64,000 nucleotides of DNA, taken from positions 1-64,000 of the forward strand of contig CAVXYK010000013.1 of NCBI GenBank assembly GCA_963765875.1, written 5' to 3'. The notes under the pieces were generated by a model. The model saw nothing but the letters and a program-made list of their open reading frames with translations, was not told the origin of the DNA and did not search any database. Positions 1 to 9,262 of this stretch are shown one piece after another. The stretch comes from JAWKOK01 sp963765875. GTDB lineage: Bacteria > Chloroflexota > Anaerolineae > Caldilineales > Caldilineaceae. The translations under genes and the position numbers were made by a program. Within the stretch, counting starts at the first letter, position 1. Every line of letters begins with the position of its first letter.

Positions 1-735
1 TGCCGACGAAGCGGGCCACGCCCAGCCAGGGTGTGCCGCTGCCGTGCTTGGTGGCGGTTATCGACGAGGCCGGGTCGTTCAAGCTGTCGTCGCCAGTGAC
101 GGTCCAGCGCTGTGCCGTTGCCTCTGTGCTGGACGAGACATAGACGTAGGCCGGGTCGCTGAGGGCGGTGCCGTCCACGGTGGCGTCGATGCGCACGACG
201 CTGTTCGTGCTGCCCACGGTGTAGGTGACCGTGGCCACGCCATCGCCGTTGGTGACGGCGGAGGCTTGGTTCAGGCTATCGCCGGGCACATCGGTCACGA
301 TGGTGAAGTGGACGGTCACGTCGCGAAGCGGCGGAACCACACGTGCGTGCATTAAGGTCGGGCCGCCGGGGGCCACCCCGGGGCTGGCCGGCGTGTGGTT
401 GAGCCCCGTGACGTCCGGTGGAGTGACTGTGATGGCAACCGTCCGCTGACCGGTATCGCCACTTCGCTGCTGGTGACTGCGGCGGTATTTGCGATTTGGG
501 TGCCGCCGGCCGCGTCGCTGTTGACCATGGCCTGGAAGGTGAGGGTCACCTCTTCACCGGCCGTGATGGCGACGCCGGAAGCTAGCGTGGGCAGGTCGGC
601 GGCGGTGGCGCGAGGCTGGCGCCTGGTTGAGCGGGCGTCAGGACAGCCCAGATCCACAAAGGAGAGATTGGCGTCGAGCGTGTCGGAGATGACTGCGCTG
701 TTGGCGTCGCCATCGCCGCTGTTGGCGATGGTCAC
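1..735 (-). pseudogene. C-terminal part of large surface protein (DUF11-like region), cut by window edge
   Basis: This is the 3' part of the surface gene that starts at 3938. The open frame at 735-352 reads like a DUF11 repeat (VTIANSGDGD, NTAAVTSSEV). The frame then shifts near 445, and the reading continues to the window edge with Ig-like text such as GDGVATVTYTVGSTNS. A further shift lies near 760, where the preceding fragment ends. DUF11 and Ig-like domains normally act as stalks holding a head domain away from the cell. The 3' end lies outside the window, so the anchor is unknown. Confidence 0.6.
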
Positions 736-2360
736 CCTGTAGGTGATGGCCTGGCCCGGTTGGGCGTAGCGTCGTCAACAGTCTTGACCACGCTAAGGCT
801 AAGGGGGCAACCCTGGTTCTCATACACCTTGGCGATGGAACTGCCGCCGAGGAGTATGTCGAGGTCGCCGTCGTTGTCGTAGTCCCCCCACGCCACCGAA
901 CCACTCCAAACCCCGAAGAGGACAGCACTGGCGGCCGGGTCCTCGGCAAAGGCCCCGCCCGTGTTCTCATACACCTTGGCAGTGGCGCGGTTCCCGCTAG
1001 CCCGACCAGTGAGGAGTATGTCGAGGTCGCCATCGTTGTCGTAGTCGCCCCACGCCACCGAACTATCTCCTACGTCGGTGAGGACGGCACTGGCGGCCGT
1101 GTCCTCGGAGAAAGCCCCGCCCGCGTTCTCGTACACCTTGGCGATGGCGCTGCCGGTGAGGAGTATGTCAAGGTCGCCGTCGTTGTCGTAGTCACCCCAC
1201 GCCACCGACCCTAATGCCACCCCGCTGAGGACGGCGCTGGCGGCCGTGTCTTCGGCGAAGGCCCCGCCCGTGTTCTCATACACCTTGGAACTGGGGGCCC
1301 AGCTGCTATTGTTGCCAGTGAGGAGGATGTCGAGATCGCCGTCGTTGTCGTAGTCACCCCATGCCACCGAACTATAATACACCCCGCTAAGGACGCTGCT
1401 TGCGGCCGTGTCCTCGGCAAAGGCCCCTCCCGTATTCTCATATATCTTGGCGATGGGGGAGTTGGTGTAGCCTGTGAGGAGGATGTCGAGATCACCGTCG
1501 TTGTCGTAGTCTCCCCACGCCACCGAACCTGCCCATAGCCCAGCCAGGACGGCACTGGCGGATGTGTCCTCGGCAAAGGCCCCTCCGCTGTTCTCGTACA
1601 CCTTGGTGATTGCGTTTTGGTCACTATCCCAGCCGCTAAGGGTGATGTCCAGGTCGCCGTCGTTGTCGTAGTCACCCCATGCCATCGAACCGGCTGCCCA
1701 CACCCCGGTGAGGACGGCGCTTGCGGATGTGTCCTCGACAAAAGTCCCACCTGTGTTCTCATACACCTTGGCGATGGGGGTGCCGCTAGGGTTGCCGGTG
1801 AGGAGGATGTCGAGATCACCGTCGTTGTCGTAGTCTCCCCACGCCACCGAACCTGCCCATACCCCAGCCAGGACGGCACTGGCGGATGTGTCCTCGGCAA
1901 AAATCACACAACGGTCTTTAAGCGGCCCAGCAGTGAAGCCCCATTGCGTCGGCGTCAGGGCCGTGCCTGCCGTGCCTTCGAGGCCGTCGGTGGCGATGAC
2001 CTGGACCTGCTCGCCGGCGAAGAGGTCGCGGCCCAGGTCCAGGGTCAGGTCGTCGCCGGCCACGGTCAGGGTACCGGTCATCAAGCCGCCGAAGCCGGCG
2101 TGCACGGCCAAGGTGCGGCTGGTGACGGTGGTGCCGTTGACGTCGGCGCTGAACGCAGCCGTGATGTCCGCGGTCACGTCCACGCCCACGGCGTTGGTGA
2201 TGGGCTCATGGGCAGTCAGCGCCAAGGAGAGGATAGAATCAAAGAGATAGACCGCACCGGCGCCACTCACCGAGTTATCGCTCTGGTCGCCGTTGACACC
2301 TGTGGCGTTGCTGGGCTCGAATGAGGCGCCGACCACTACCCTAGCGCCGTCCACGGCCAC
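732..2360 (-). CDS. Surface protein fragment: Big_5-like domain plus seven VCBS/FG-GAP repeats
   Basis: This is the middle fragment of the gene starting at 3938. It opens with the last FG-GAP_2 blade and then an SbsA Ig-like (Big_5) domain (VTADITAAFSADVNG). Seven repeats of about 50 residues follow, each with the core WGDYDNDGDLDILLTG. The DxDxDGxxD loops are typical calcium-binding FG-GAP/VCBS blades, so seven copies suggest one seven-bladed propeller. The fragment ends where a single-base shift near 760 moves the DUF11 region into another frame. Likely role is extracellular adhesion or matrix binding; the ligand cannot be read from sequence. Confidence 0.75.
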   Translation of the reverse strand: MAVDGARVVVGASFEPSNATGVNGDQSDNSVSGAGAVYLFDSILSLALTAHEPITNAVGVDVTADITAAFSADVNGTTVTSRTLAVHAGFGGLMTGTLTVAGDDLTLDLGRDLFAGEQVQVIATDGLEGTAGTALTPTQWGFTAGPLKDRCVIFAEDTSASAVLAGVWAGSVAWGDYDNDGDLDILLTGNPSGTPIAKVYENTGGTFVEDTSASAVLTGVWAAGSMAWGDYDNDGDLDITLSGWDSDQNAITKVYENSGGAFAEDTSASAVLAGLWAGSVAWGDYDNDGDLDILLTGYTNSPIAKIYENTGGAFAEDTAASSVLSGVYYSSVAWGDYDNDGDLDILLTGNNSSWAPSSKVYENTGGAFAEDTAASAVLSGVALGSVAWGDYDNDGDLDILLTGSAIAKVYENAGGAFSEDTAASAVLTDVGDSSVAWGDYDNDGDLDILLTGRASGNRATAKVYENTGGAFAEDPAASAVLFGVWSGSVAWGDYDNDGDLDILLGGSSIAKVYENQGCPLSLSVVKTVDDATPNRARPSPTG

Positions 2361-2760
2361 TGCATATCCGAAGCCGTCGTACTGATCTGTGTTGGAGGCT
2401 TTGAGGTAGGCGTGCTGGCTCCAGACGCCGCCGCTACGCGTGAAAACGTAGCCGCACCGGCAGAAGGCGCGGAGTTATCGCTGCCGTCACCGTTAACGCC
2501 GGTGGCGCTGCTGGCTTCGCCTAAAGCGCCGACAACCACCCTATTGCCGGCCACAGCCACGGAAAAGCCGAAGTAGTCATTACTTCCCGTGTTGGAGGCT
2601 TTGAGGTAGGCCTGTTGACTCCAGACGCCGCCGCTGCGCTGAAGACGTAGGCCGCACCGGCATATGATGCCGAGTTGTCACTCTGGTCGCCGTCCACGCC
2701 GGTTGCACCGCTGGCTTCGCCAGTGGCGCCGACCATCACCGTGTCGGCGTCTACTGCCAC
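2336..2760 (-). pseudogene. Bridge of the broken surface gene: FG-GAP_2 blades 5 and 6
   Basis: Two short frames (2760-2521 and 2560-2336) carry the fifth and sixth FG-GAP_2 blades (GATGEASGATGVDGDQSDN and GALGEASSATGVNGDG). Comparison with sister repeats locates the breaks. Near 2632 the usual gcgcgtgaag reads gcgctgaag. Near 2448 cgtaggccgc reads cgtagccgc. Both look like one-base deletions inside an otherwise well-conserved repeat. That is consistent with consensus errors or with recent damage. Confidence 0.6.
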
Positions 2761-3938
2761 GGATGTGCCGAAGCCGTCGTACTGACCTGTGTTGGAAGCT
2801 TTGAGGTAGGATTGTTGACTCCAGACGCTACCGCTGCGCGTGAAGACGTAGGCCGCACCGGCACGTGATGCCGATTGTCACTCTGGTCGCCGTCCACGCT
2901 GGTTGCGTTACTGGCTTCGCTACGGGCGCCTACAACCACCACGTCGCCGTCCACGGCTACGGATGCGCCGAACTCGTCGTACCGATCTGTATTTGAGGCT
3001 TTCAGGTAGCCTTGTTGGCTCCACACACCACCGCTACGCGTGAAGATGTAGGCTGCACCAGCATATGATGCCGAGTTATCACTCTGGTCGCCGTCCACGC
3101 CGGTGGCGCCGCTGGCTTCGCCATTGGCGCCGACAACCACCGTGTCACCGTCCACGCCTACGGCATAGCCGAAACCGTCGTAGTGACCTGCGTTGGAGGC
3201 TTTGAGATAGGCTTGTTGACTCCAGACACCCCCGCTACGCGTGAAGACATAGACCGCACCGGCGCCATTCATCGAGTTGTCACCCTGGTCGCCGTCCACG
3301 CCGGTGGCGTTGCTCGATTCGTAATGGGCGCCGACGACCACCGTGTCGCCGTCTACGGCCACGGAATATCCGAAGTAGTCACTACTTCCCGTGTTGGAGG
3401 CTTTGAGGTAGGCTTGTTGGCTCCAAACGCCGCCGCTACGCGTGAAGATGTAGGCTGCACCAGCAGATGATCCCGAGTTGTTACTCTGGTCGCCGTCCAC
3501 GCCGGTTGCGTTGTTCGCTTCGCCGTAAGCGCCGACCACCACAGTGTCGCCGTCCATGGCCACAGCGTAGCCGAAGTAGTCATTGCTTCCCGTATTGGAG
3601 GCTTTGAGATAGGCCTGCTGGATCCCTTGCCAGTCGGCGGCAGAGAGACTGCCAGAGATGACGCTGGGCTCCTGATTCATGGAAGTTTGGATGGCAAGGG
3701 AATGCGAGCTACCCTGGGAGTAAACTGGTGGAGTTAGCCACAAGAAGACTGAAAACGCGACGAACAACAGCAAGAGAGCACGCACGGAATATACCTTATT
3801 GAAGGTTGTACCTGAGAAAATTGGTTGAATCCATTTCCACCAGATTTCCAGACCGACAGCGGATGTGTGGCGATACCATCCAATATATCCATTTAGCTTG
3901 CAAGGCCGAGCCGTGCTGGGATCGCGTTGCATGTTCAT
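2751..3938 (-). CDS. N-terminal part of exported FG-GAP/VCBS surface protein
   Basis: The start is set at 3938, not the in-frame ATG at 3944, because an AAGGAG Shine-Dalgarno at 3951-3946 leaves 7 nt before 3938 and only 1 nt before 3944. A long N-terminal region leads into a hydrophobic signal segment (ALLLLFVAFSVFLWL). Four FG-GAP_2 repeats follow, each about 65 residues with cores like SVAVDGDTVVVGA and SNATGVDGDQSDN. With the next fragments this makes seven blades, so a complete integrin-alpha-like propeller. The frame breaks near 2872, where gccgagttgtc reads gccgattgtc. The whole gene (3938 to beyond position 1) would be one cell-surface protein of more than 1,300 residues. Confidence 0.75.
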   Translation of the reverse strand: MNMQRDPSTARPCKLNGYIGWYRHTSAVGLEIWWKWIQPIFSGTTFNKVYSVRALLLLFVAFSVFLWLTPPVYSQGSSHSLAIQTSMNQEPSVISGSLSAADWQGIQQAYLKASNTGSNDYFGYAVAMDGDTVVVGAYGEANNATGVDGDQSNNSGSSAGAAYIFTRSGGVWSQQAYLKASNTGSSDYFGYSVAVDGDTVVVGAHYESSNATGVDGDQGDNSMNGAGAVYVFTRSGGVWSQQAYLKASNAGHYDGFGYAVGVDGDTVVVGANGEASGATGVDGDQSDNSASYAGAAYIFTRSGGVWSQQGYLKASNTDRYDEFGASVAVDGDVVVVGARSEASNATSVDGDQSDNRHHVPVRPTSSRAAVASGVNNPTSKLPTQVSTTASAHPWQ

Positions 3939-3981
3939 GCTCATACTCCTTGATATTTAGTACTCATTATTAGTACTGCTT

Positions 3982-4158
3982 CTATTCACATTCGCCGTTG
4001 CACCGCCGCAAATAGGCCATCAACTCGCGCAGGCTGTTGAAGTAGTGTTCCTCGTCGTCTCGGATACATCGCATGCAGACCTGACGCTGCTCGCCGTCCG
4101 AACCGCTGCATTGGCGCAGGCGTAGCAGGTAGGATCTGTAGTTCATCTGCTCTATCAT
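3982..4158 (-). CDS. Small protein of unknown function
   Basis: An ORF of about 58 residues just upstream of the FG-GAP surface gene. The core begins MNYRSYLLRLRQ and ends with a short leucine-rich stretch (FNSLRELMAYLRR). I recall similar short proteins of the form SYLLRLxx...FxSLxxLxxFL beside Chloroflexota and cyanobacterial genes, but cannot assign a function. Starts at 4158 or 4146 are equally possible and neither has a strong Shine-Dalgarno. A tandem-repeat regulatory box lies 142 bp upstream. Confidence 0.4.
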   Translation of the reverse strand: MIEQMNYRSYLLRLRQCSGSDGEQRQVCMRCIRDDEEHYFNSLRELMAYLRRCNGECE

Positions 4159-4299
4159 TGGTCCCGCCGTCTGCGAAGGGCGACGGTCCGTGTTCTCGTT
4201 TGCCGCCACCGTTGGGAGGCGTTCTATCTGCGACGGCAAGATATCGGCGTTATCATCTGTTGGCTCGAAACGCCGTTATGACGCTCTGCCTTCATTCTC

Positions 4300-4328
4300 C
4301 CACACCAAACGTGACCAGATCGTGACGA
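4300..4328 (-). promoter_or_regulatory. 11-bp-periodic direct-repeat box (GTGACGA type), copy 1
   Basis: On the plus strand the heptads CCACACC, GTGACCA and GTGACGA start at 4300, 4311 and 4322, exactly 11 bp apart with 4-bp spacers. A near copy lies at 6739-6767. The shared stretch CACACCAAACGTGAC is identical in both, as is the following CGTGACGA after a different 5-bp spacer. Tandem heptads on one helical face are the usual target of OmpR/PhoB-fold DNA-binding domains, including SARPs. The box lies upstream of the minus-strand genes at 4158 and 3938. The rest of 4159-4604 shows no convincing gene. Confidence 0.55.
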
Positions 4329-4604
4329 ACTTGATTTTTGCATGGTCCATCTGCCAGCAAGGTTTCGCGCCGCCAAGGTCCAATTCGGCGATCAAACTCC
4401 AGCAAGTCTGCGTCCGTTGCGGCTACTTGCCGGGGAACACCCAGTTCCCCAGCAAGCCCGCTCCAAATGTATCTATCGCTATCGATTCTGCACCGAAGGC
4501 AGATAGAGTTGATTCCCCTGCTCGGCGGGTTTGCCTCGACCCGAGAACCATGGGGGCCCCCAGCGCAAAGGGGCCGTGCAGTTCGCTGCTTCCCGCGATG
4601 TCAA

Positions 4605-6002
4605 TCAGCTCGATAGTGAAATCTCGTCTGCCACACCCGTGGCATCGAAGGCGTAGTCCTGAGGCTCAACCGAGTCGATCACGGCTGACGGGATCAGCTC
4701 GGCATTGAGCCGTTGCCGGCCGGCCTCTGTCTCCGCATAGAGATTGAAGCCGGCGTTGCCCGTTTCGGTGGCGGTGGCCCAAGCGAAGTGGACGCCGTCG
4801 CCGCTGGGCGTGGCCAGGAAGTAGCTGAGCGTGACGGGCAGCGGATTGCCTGTCAACTCGTGGCCTTCAGTCTCACCCGGCCCGAACGTGCCGTCCGGCT
4901 GGGGCGAATTGTCGGAGAAGAAGGCCGGGTCGGTGGTTAGACGAATGCGGGCATAGGTGTTCTCCGGCGGTGTGCCCTCGAATGTCCATTGCAGGGAAAC
5001 GGTCTGATCGGTGACACCGGTCGGGATGTTGCCGGTAGCGAAGACGCCGTCACCGTCCGGTCCGCCGGGTGTGCCGTTCACCAGATCGGGGCTGGAGCGG
5101 TCGCCCGTCTGTTCGAAGGTCCCATCACCGCCAAAGTCGATCCAGCCGACCAGTTGCGCGGCCTGGCCACTGGTATTGGTGACCACCACTTCGGCAGCGT
5201 AGGCACCGCCGGGAAGGATTGTCGGGAAAGTTGCGCCGTCGTCGGCGGTCCCGTCCTCGCCAAGTCGCAATTGACTGGATCGAATGTGCCATGATTCGCC
5301 GCAGGCTTCGGGCAGTTCGTCGGTGTCCATCTGGGATTCAGCGCAGCCTTTGGCATCTACCGTTGCGCCCGCAGGCGTGTCGGGACAGAGGTCATCCAGG
5401 TTGACGACGCCGTCGTCATCGTCGTCGCGAGCAACCGCGATCTCAATCGAATCATCGTCAATTCGAGGCAGCGGATCGGTGGCCACGACCGCGATGGTGT
5501 GTGTGCCCTCAGATAGCGTGCTCGCATCCACTGGGAGTGTGGGGCCGTTGCCCAGCGCTCCGTCGATGCTGGAGGACCATGCGTAGCTGTACGGTGTTTG
5601 CCCACCGGTTGCTTCGGCCACGAAAGTGATTGTTTCAGTACTGAACGAACTGCCGTCGGATGGAGAGGTGATATCCACATGCAGCCCGATCACCCCTTCA
5701 AATGAGGCGGAAATGCCGGGTGAGTCCGTATTCCCTGAATGCCAGGCCACGGCATACAGAATGCGTCCGTTGGGTTGCAAACCGTATGGCGCTTGGCCCG
5801 TAGTTGAATCATCCCACAGCTGGGAGCCCATATCGTTAGGCGTGGTCATCAACGGATTTCCAGTGTCAACCGGGATATATCGCTGATTTATGTCCAATGA
5901 AAAGGTTCCAAGACCCAGCAATGGCATGAGCTGATTCATACCATGATTTGCAAACGGATATCCATCCGTAGCAAGCAAAATGCCCCCACCGTGAATCTTC
6001 AA
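4605..6002 (-). CDS. Exported surface protein, C-terminal part (GEVED-like domain)
   Basis: C-terminal three quarters of a gene starting at 6454. Visible regions are an unassigned N-terminal part (NLKIHGGGILLATDG), a PKD/Ig-like segment (TPYSYAWSSSIDG), a thrombospondin type 3-like Asp-rich loop (DDDDDGVVNLDDLCPDTPAG), and a GEVED-like beta domain (GWIDFGGDGTFEQTGD to GETEGHEL). The last segment (AWATATETGNAGFNLY) resembles C-terminal modules of other secreted Chloroflexota proteins. The frame joins the upstream fragment through one shift near 6065. The intervening sequence reads sensibly in this frame (RWQSEGQKLTENYYHNLK), which supports a single gene of about 615 residues. Confidence 0.7.
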   Translation of the reverse strand: MKIHGGGILLATDGYPFANHGMNQLMPLLGLGTFSLDINQRYIPVDTGNPLMTTPNDMGSQLWDDSTTGQAPYGLQPNGRILYAVAWHSGNTDSPGISASFEGVIGLHVDITSPSDGSSFSTETITFVAEATGGQTPYSYAWSSSIDGALGNGPTLPVDASTLSEGTHTIAVVATDPLPRIDDDSIEIAVARDDDDDGVVNLDDLCPDTPAGATVDAKGCAESQMDTDELPEACGESWHIRSSQLRLGEDGTADDGATFPTILPGGAYAAEVVVTNTSGQAAQLVGWIDFGGDGTFEQTGDRSSPDLVNGTPGGPDGDGVFATGNIPTGVTDQTVSLQWTFEGTPPENTYARIRLTTDPAFFSDNSPQPDGTFGPGETEGHELTGNPLPVTLSYFLATPSGDGVHFAWATATETGNAGFNLYAETEAGRQRLNAELIPSAVIDSVEPQDYAFDATGVADEISLSS

Positions 6003-6022
6003 ATTATGGTAGTAATTCTCAG

Positions 6023-6454
6023 TTAGTTTCTGCCCTTCGCTCTGCCAGCGAGTAAGATCGCCAGTCTGTATCCAGTATAGGAGATGAAGCGTCCATCAGC
6101 GATGATGGCACGGTCTGGATCGGTGTTGAACCATGCCGCGATTGCTTGCATATCCGTCAAAAAAACCTTGTTGCTATAAGACAGATCGTAGACCCATATC
6201 TGATCGTAGGAATTGGACGCAAGATGGGTTGCAACCTGTCCCTCCTGAAGAAGATTGATCACTGTGGCATCTGCATTCGTGTTCTGTAACGTTGGGAATA
6301 CCCGATGTTGCCAGTCGTTGTAGACATACCCGTTATCAACTACCACAAACAGCACCTTCTGTTCTGCGTCCGGCGCGGCGCCAGCGGTTGGTGCAATCAA
6401 CAGTGCGAATGAAATCACTGCCATTAGGATCAAGAGTCGATGCCATTTCATCAT
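6023..6454 (-). CDS. Exported surface protein, N-terminal part with signal peptide
   Basis: The start at 6454 (MMKWHRLLILMAVISFALL) is preceded by an AGAAAGGA ribosome-binding site at good spacing. The in-frame codons further upstream lack one. A clear signal peptide ends near TAGAAPDA. The mature part (KVLFVVVDNGYVYNDW, TNADATVINLLQEG) looks like an alpha/beta domain but I do not recognise a family. The frame runs off at 6023 because of a one-base shift near 6065; the remainder continues at 6002-4605. The box at 6739-6767 lies 285 bp upstream. Confidence 0.65.
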   Translation of the reverse strand: MMKWHRLLILMAVISFALLIAPTAGAAPDAEQKVLFVVVDNGYVYNDWQHRVFPTLQNTNADATVINLLQEGQVATHLASNSYDQIWVYDLSYSNKVFLTDMQAIAAWFNTDPDRAIIADGRFISYTGYRLAILLAGRAKGRN

Positions 6455-6738
6455 ACGGTCCTTTCTGGAGAGGATACCCACGATACTATTCGATCCATAC
6501 TGGTGGTTAGGGATTGTGACTCTTTGGGATTTAGGGAAGTATGCAGGTTTCCTTACCCGCCGAAGACGGGCGGGTAGAGAAACCCACCCCACGATATTGT
6601 GTCAACCGCCCGGATTTCCAATAAGCTGGAATTGCATTGCTGTTGCTGCCCCTTCCGGGTCGTTCTCCTTGTTTTCGTGAATAACCTCCTTGGATGGGTT
6701 AAATGGACTTCCCTGCGTTCTGCCATGCTATCAGTCTC

Positions 6739-6767
6739 TCACACCAAACGTGACGAAAACGTGACGA
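6739..6767 (-). promoter_or_regulatory. 11-bp-periodic direct-repeat box (GTGACGA type), copy 2
   Basis: Plus-strand heptads TCACACC, GTGACGA and GTGACGA start at 6739, 6750 and 6761. Spacing and sequence match the box at 4300-4328. The box lies between the minus-strand surface gene (start 6454) and the plus-strand SARP regulator gene (start 7244), so either could be the target. The rest of 6455-7243 holds no supported gene. Confidence 0.55.
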
Positions 6768-7243
6768 CTTGACGATAATGGGTTCGATTTGTGCCCAAAT
6801 TCACAATTGCATCTGTCACGAATGCCCGAATCCACGGCACCGCCGAAGCGATTCTGTTCGTCTGCGGGCGCAAAGCGCCGTGACCGGGTGGAGAGTAATC
6901 TCAGGTTTACACAGTTGAGATTCCTCTACCGAATTCGTTGTTGTTTTTTTCGGAGCGGCCGCAGAAAAGCCGGAATCAATAAAAAACGACGATTGCACAA
7001 AATCGTAATGTCCTCCGCAATGTACATGCGGTATACTCGACTGGAGGATTGGTTTTCTGCTGACTGCGCGACAAAGAGATAGGGTTCCACAGCCGAAACC
7101 GACCGGCGCGCAGCCCCCATGCCGTCTACGCCCGAAATTGATCCGGACTCAAGTGTTTTTTCAAGTCCCCCCCTTGCTCGTCTTGGAGGGTATCCAAAAT
7201 GGCAATAGTGGGTCGAGCGGATCCGCAACGGCGGGAGTGTGGG

Positions 7244-7810
7244 ATGGACAACCCGTCATCATCGGCACTGCACTTGCACCTGTTCGGCGGGTTTCGTCTG
7301 CTGCTCCACGGAGAGGCGGTCAACGGTTGGCGCTCGGAACGGGCGCGGGCGCTGCTGGCCTATCTGGCGGTCGAGCGCGATCGGGCCCACAACCGCCAGG
7401 AACTGGCGACCCTCTTCTGGCCTGCATCAAACCACGGCGCCGCGCGCGCCAGTCTCCGCCAGACCTTGGCCAATCTCAGGCAGGTCCTGCGACCGCTGCA
7501 GAATCTGCCCGGCGGTTCGCCCCTCGCCATCGACCGCCACACCGTGCATTTCGAAGCCCAGCCGCCCGCAGTCTCAGTCGATCTCCACACCTTCGATCAC
7601 GGGTTGAATGTCAGTGGTCTGCCGGAGAACCCGGCGCTGCTCCACGACGAAAAGCGCCGGGCCGCGGCCCTTGAGGCGCTGAACCTCTATACGGGCGAGT
7701 TGCTTGCCGGCCTTGTGGTGGCCGACAGCAGTGAATTTAATCGCTGGCGGCATCGTGCAACAGGAGACCCGTCACCGCCGGGTGCTGCAACTCCTACAAG
7801 CCCTGGGTGA
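7244..7810 (+). CDS. SARP-type regulator, N-terminal winged-helix/BTAD part of a broken SARP-STAND-WD40 gene
   Basis: Start chosen at 7244 (MDNPSSSALHLHLFGGF), which matches how these regulators usually begin. Residues 8-100 form the OmpR-like winged helix (WRSERARALLAYLAVERDR, ASLRQTLANLRQVLR). The bacterial transcriptional activation domain follows. The frame is lost near 7750. The next about 130 nt read correctly in a second frame (RHRRVLQLLQALGDHALRQG). A missing C in the run at 7877-7879 then moves the reading to the 7850 frame. The intact product would be one protein of about 1,500 residues spanning 7244-11774. SARPs activate promoters by binding tandem heptads. Confidence 0.75.
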   Translation: MDNPSSSALHLHLFGGFRLLLHGEAVNGWRSERARALLAYLAVERDRAHNRQELATLFWPASNHGAARASLRQTLANLRQVLRPLQNLPGGSPLAIDRHTVHFEAQPPAVSVDLHTFDHGLNVSGLPENPALLHDEKRRAAALEALNLYTGELLAGLVVADSSEFNRWRHRATGDPSPPGAATPTSPG

Positions 7811-7849
7811 CCATGCCTTGCGTCAGGGTGATTTCGCCCAGGCAGTGCA

Positions 7850-9262
7850 GTGGGCCCAACGCGAGCTGGCCTGGAACCCTGGCGTGAGGCAGCCCACCGC
7901 CGACTTTTGCTGGCTCTGGCCCTGGAGAACCGGACCGACGCTGCATTGCGTCATTGGGCAGAGTGTCGCCACATATTGGCCGCCGAGCTGGGCGTCGAAC
8001 CCAGCCGGGAGACGCTTGATCTCGTGGACCAGATACGCTCAGGCCAGGTCTCATCCGCGGCCGTGGCCGGCGTTGTCGCCGCTCCCCAGTCCGGCCCGCT
8101 GCCGCCCTGCCCCTACCGCGGCCTGCTCACCTTCACCTCCGCGGACGCACCACTCTTTTTCGGCCGCCAATCGTTTGTGGCCCGGCTGGTCGGGGCGACG
8201 GAAAAACAGCCGTTGGTGGCCGTGGTCGGTCCTTCCGGTGTGGGCAAGAGTTCGGCGGTCTTTGCCGGGCTGCTGCCGGCATTGGCCCGCCAGGCTCAAG
8301 TAGCGACGCCGGCAACGCAACGGGTCGAAATTGTCGTCCGGCCTGGCGCACTTCCTTTCCTGGCCCTGGCCTCCGCGCTCATCCAGGCCGCCCAACCCCT
8401 CCTCCCTGGCGCCGAGCGTGAACGCCCGGCCGCAAGGCTGGCTGCCGATCTGCGCGCCGGACGCACGTTGCTGATGGAAGAACTCAATCGCCGATTGGGA
8501 TTTGAGTGGGATGTGGTTGGGGAGCAGAGCGCGGATGTGAACGCTGGATCGTCCTCGAGTACCCCGGCAAACGGCAATTGTGTTCAGCCGTCCGTACGAT
8601 CCGGGTCCAGACAGTTGATCCTCATCATTGACCAGTTGGAGCAGCTCTTTACCCTCTGCCCAGATCAGAAGACCCGGGCAGTGTTCATCGCTGCTTTGCT
8701 GCAACTTGTGCAGTCACCGGGTTACGGCTGGCAGACAAGTGTGGTCCTAACGTTGCGTGCCGATTTCATGGGCCAGGCGCTGGCCCATCGCGACCTGGCA
8801 GACGCCCTGCAGTCGGCCACCCTCTATTTGGGCACCATGTCCCGATCAGAAATGGAAGAGGTGATCGTTCTGCCGGCCCAGGCGCGCGGCATCGATTTTG
8901 AAGCCGGGCTGGTCCAACGCATTCTACACGATGTAGGCGACCTGACCGGCAACCTGCCGCTGTTGGAATTCGCCCTGACCGCGCTCTGGCGCCGTCAGGC
9001 CACGGGTCCGTCGTTGACCCACCGCGCCTACGACGAGATCGGGCGCGTCCAGGGCGCCGTGGCCGCCTATGCAGAGGAAGTCTACGCCGGTTTTGACGCA
9101 GTCCGAACAGCCGCTGGTCCGGCGCGTCCTGCTCAGTCTGGTGCGCCCAGGCCGAAAGACCGCGGATACCGCACGACTGGCGTCTCGACGCGAGTTTGGA
9201 GACAAAGGTTGGGCGATCGCCCAGCGTCTGGTCGAGGCCCGGCTCCTAGTGCATGGCTGTGA
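7850..9262 (+). CDS. nSTAND NTPase part of the SARP-STAND-WD40 regulator
   Basis: Middle section of the regulator. It begins with the end of the BTAD domain (EAAHRRLLLALALENRTDAA, ELGVEPSRET). The STAND NTPase module follows with a conserved entry motif (PYRGLLTFTSADAPLFFGR), Walker A GPSGVGKSS and Walker B LILIIDQLEQLF. STAND modules are signal-dependent switches that oligomerise on nucleotide binding. True coding in this frame starts near 7880 and stops making sense near 9094. There, four Ts at 9091-9094 instead of three push the reading into the frame of the next fragment; the tail after that point is a shift artefact. Confidence 0.75.
   Translation: MGPTRAGLEPWREAAHRRLLLALALENRTDAALRHWAECRHILAAELGVEPSRETLDLVDQIRSGQVSSAAVAGVVAAPQSGPLPPCPYRGLLTFTSADAPLFFGRQSFVARLVGATEKQPLVAVVGPSGVGKSSAVFAGLLPALARQAQVATPATQRVEIVVRPGALPFLALASALIQAAQPLLPGAERERPAARLAADLRAGRTLLMEELNRRLGFEWDVVGEQSADVNAGSSSSTPANGNCVQPSVRSGSRQLILIIDQLEQLFTLCPDQKTRAVFIAALLQLVQSPGYGWQTSVVLTLRADFMGQALAHRDLADALQSATLYLGTMSRSEMEEVIVLPAQARGIDFEAGLVQRILHDVGDLTGNLPLLEFALTALWRRQATGPSLTHRAYDEIGRVQGAVAAYAEEVYAGFDAVRTAAGPARPAQSGAPRPKDRGYRTTGVSTRVWRQRLGDRPASGRGPAPSAWL

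Noticed and set aside
4190..4708. 172-residue plus-strand ORF
   Set aside because: It overlaps the surface gene end and the GTGACGA box and has no ribosome site or recognisable domain.
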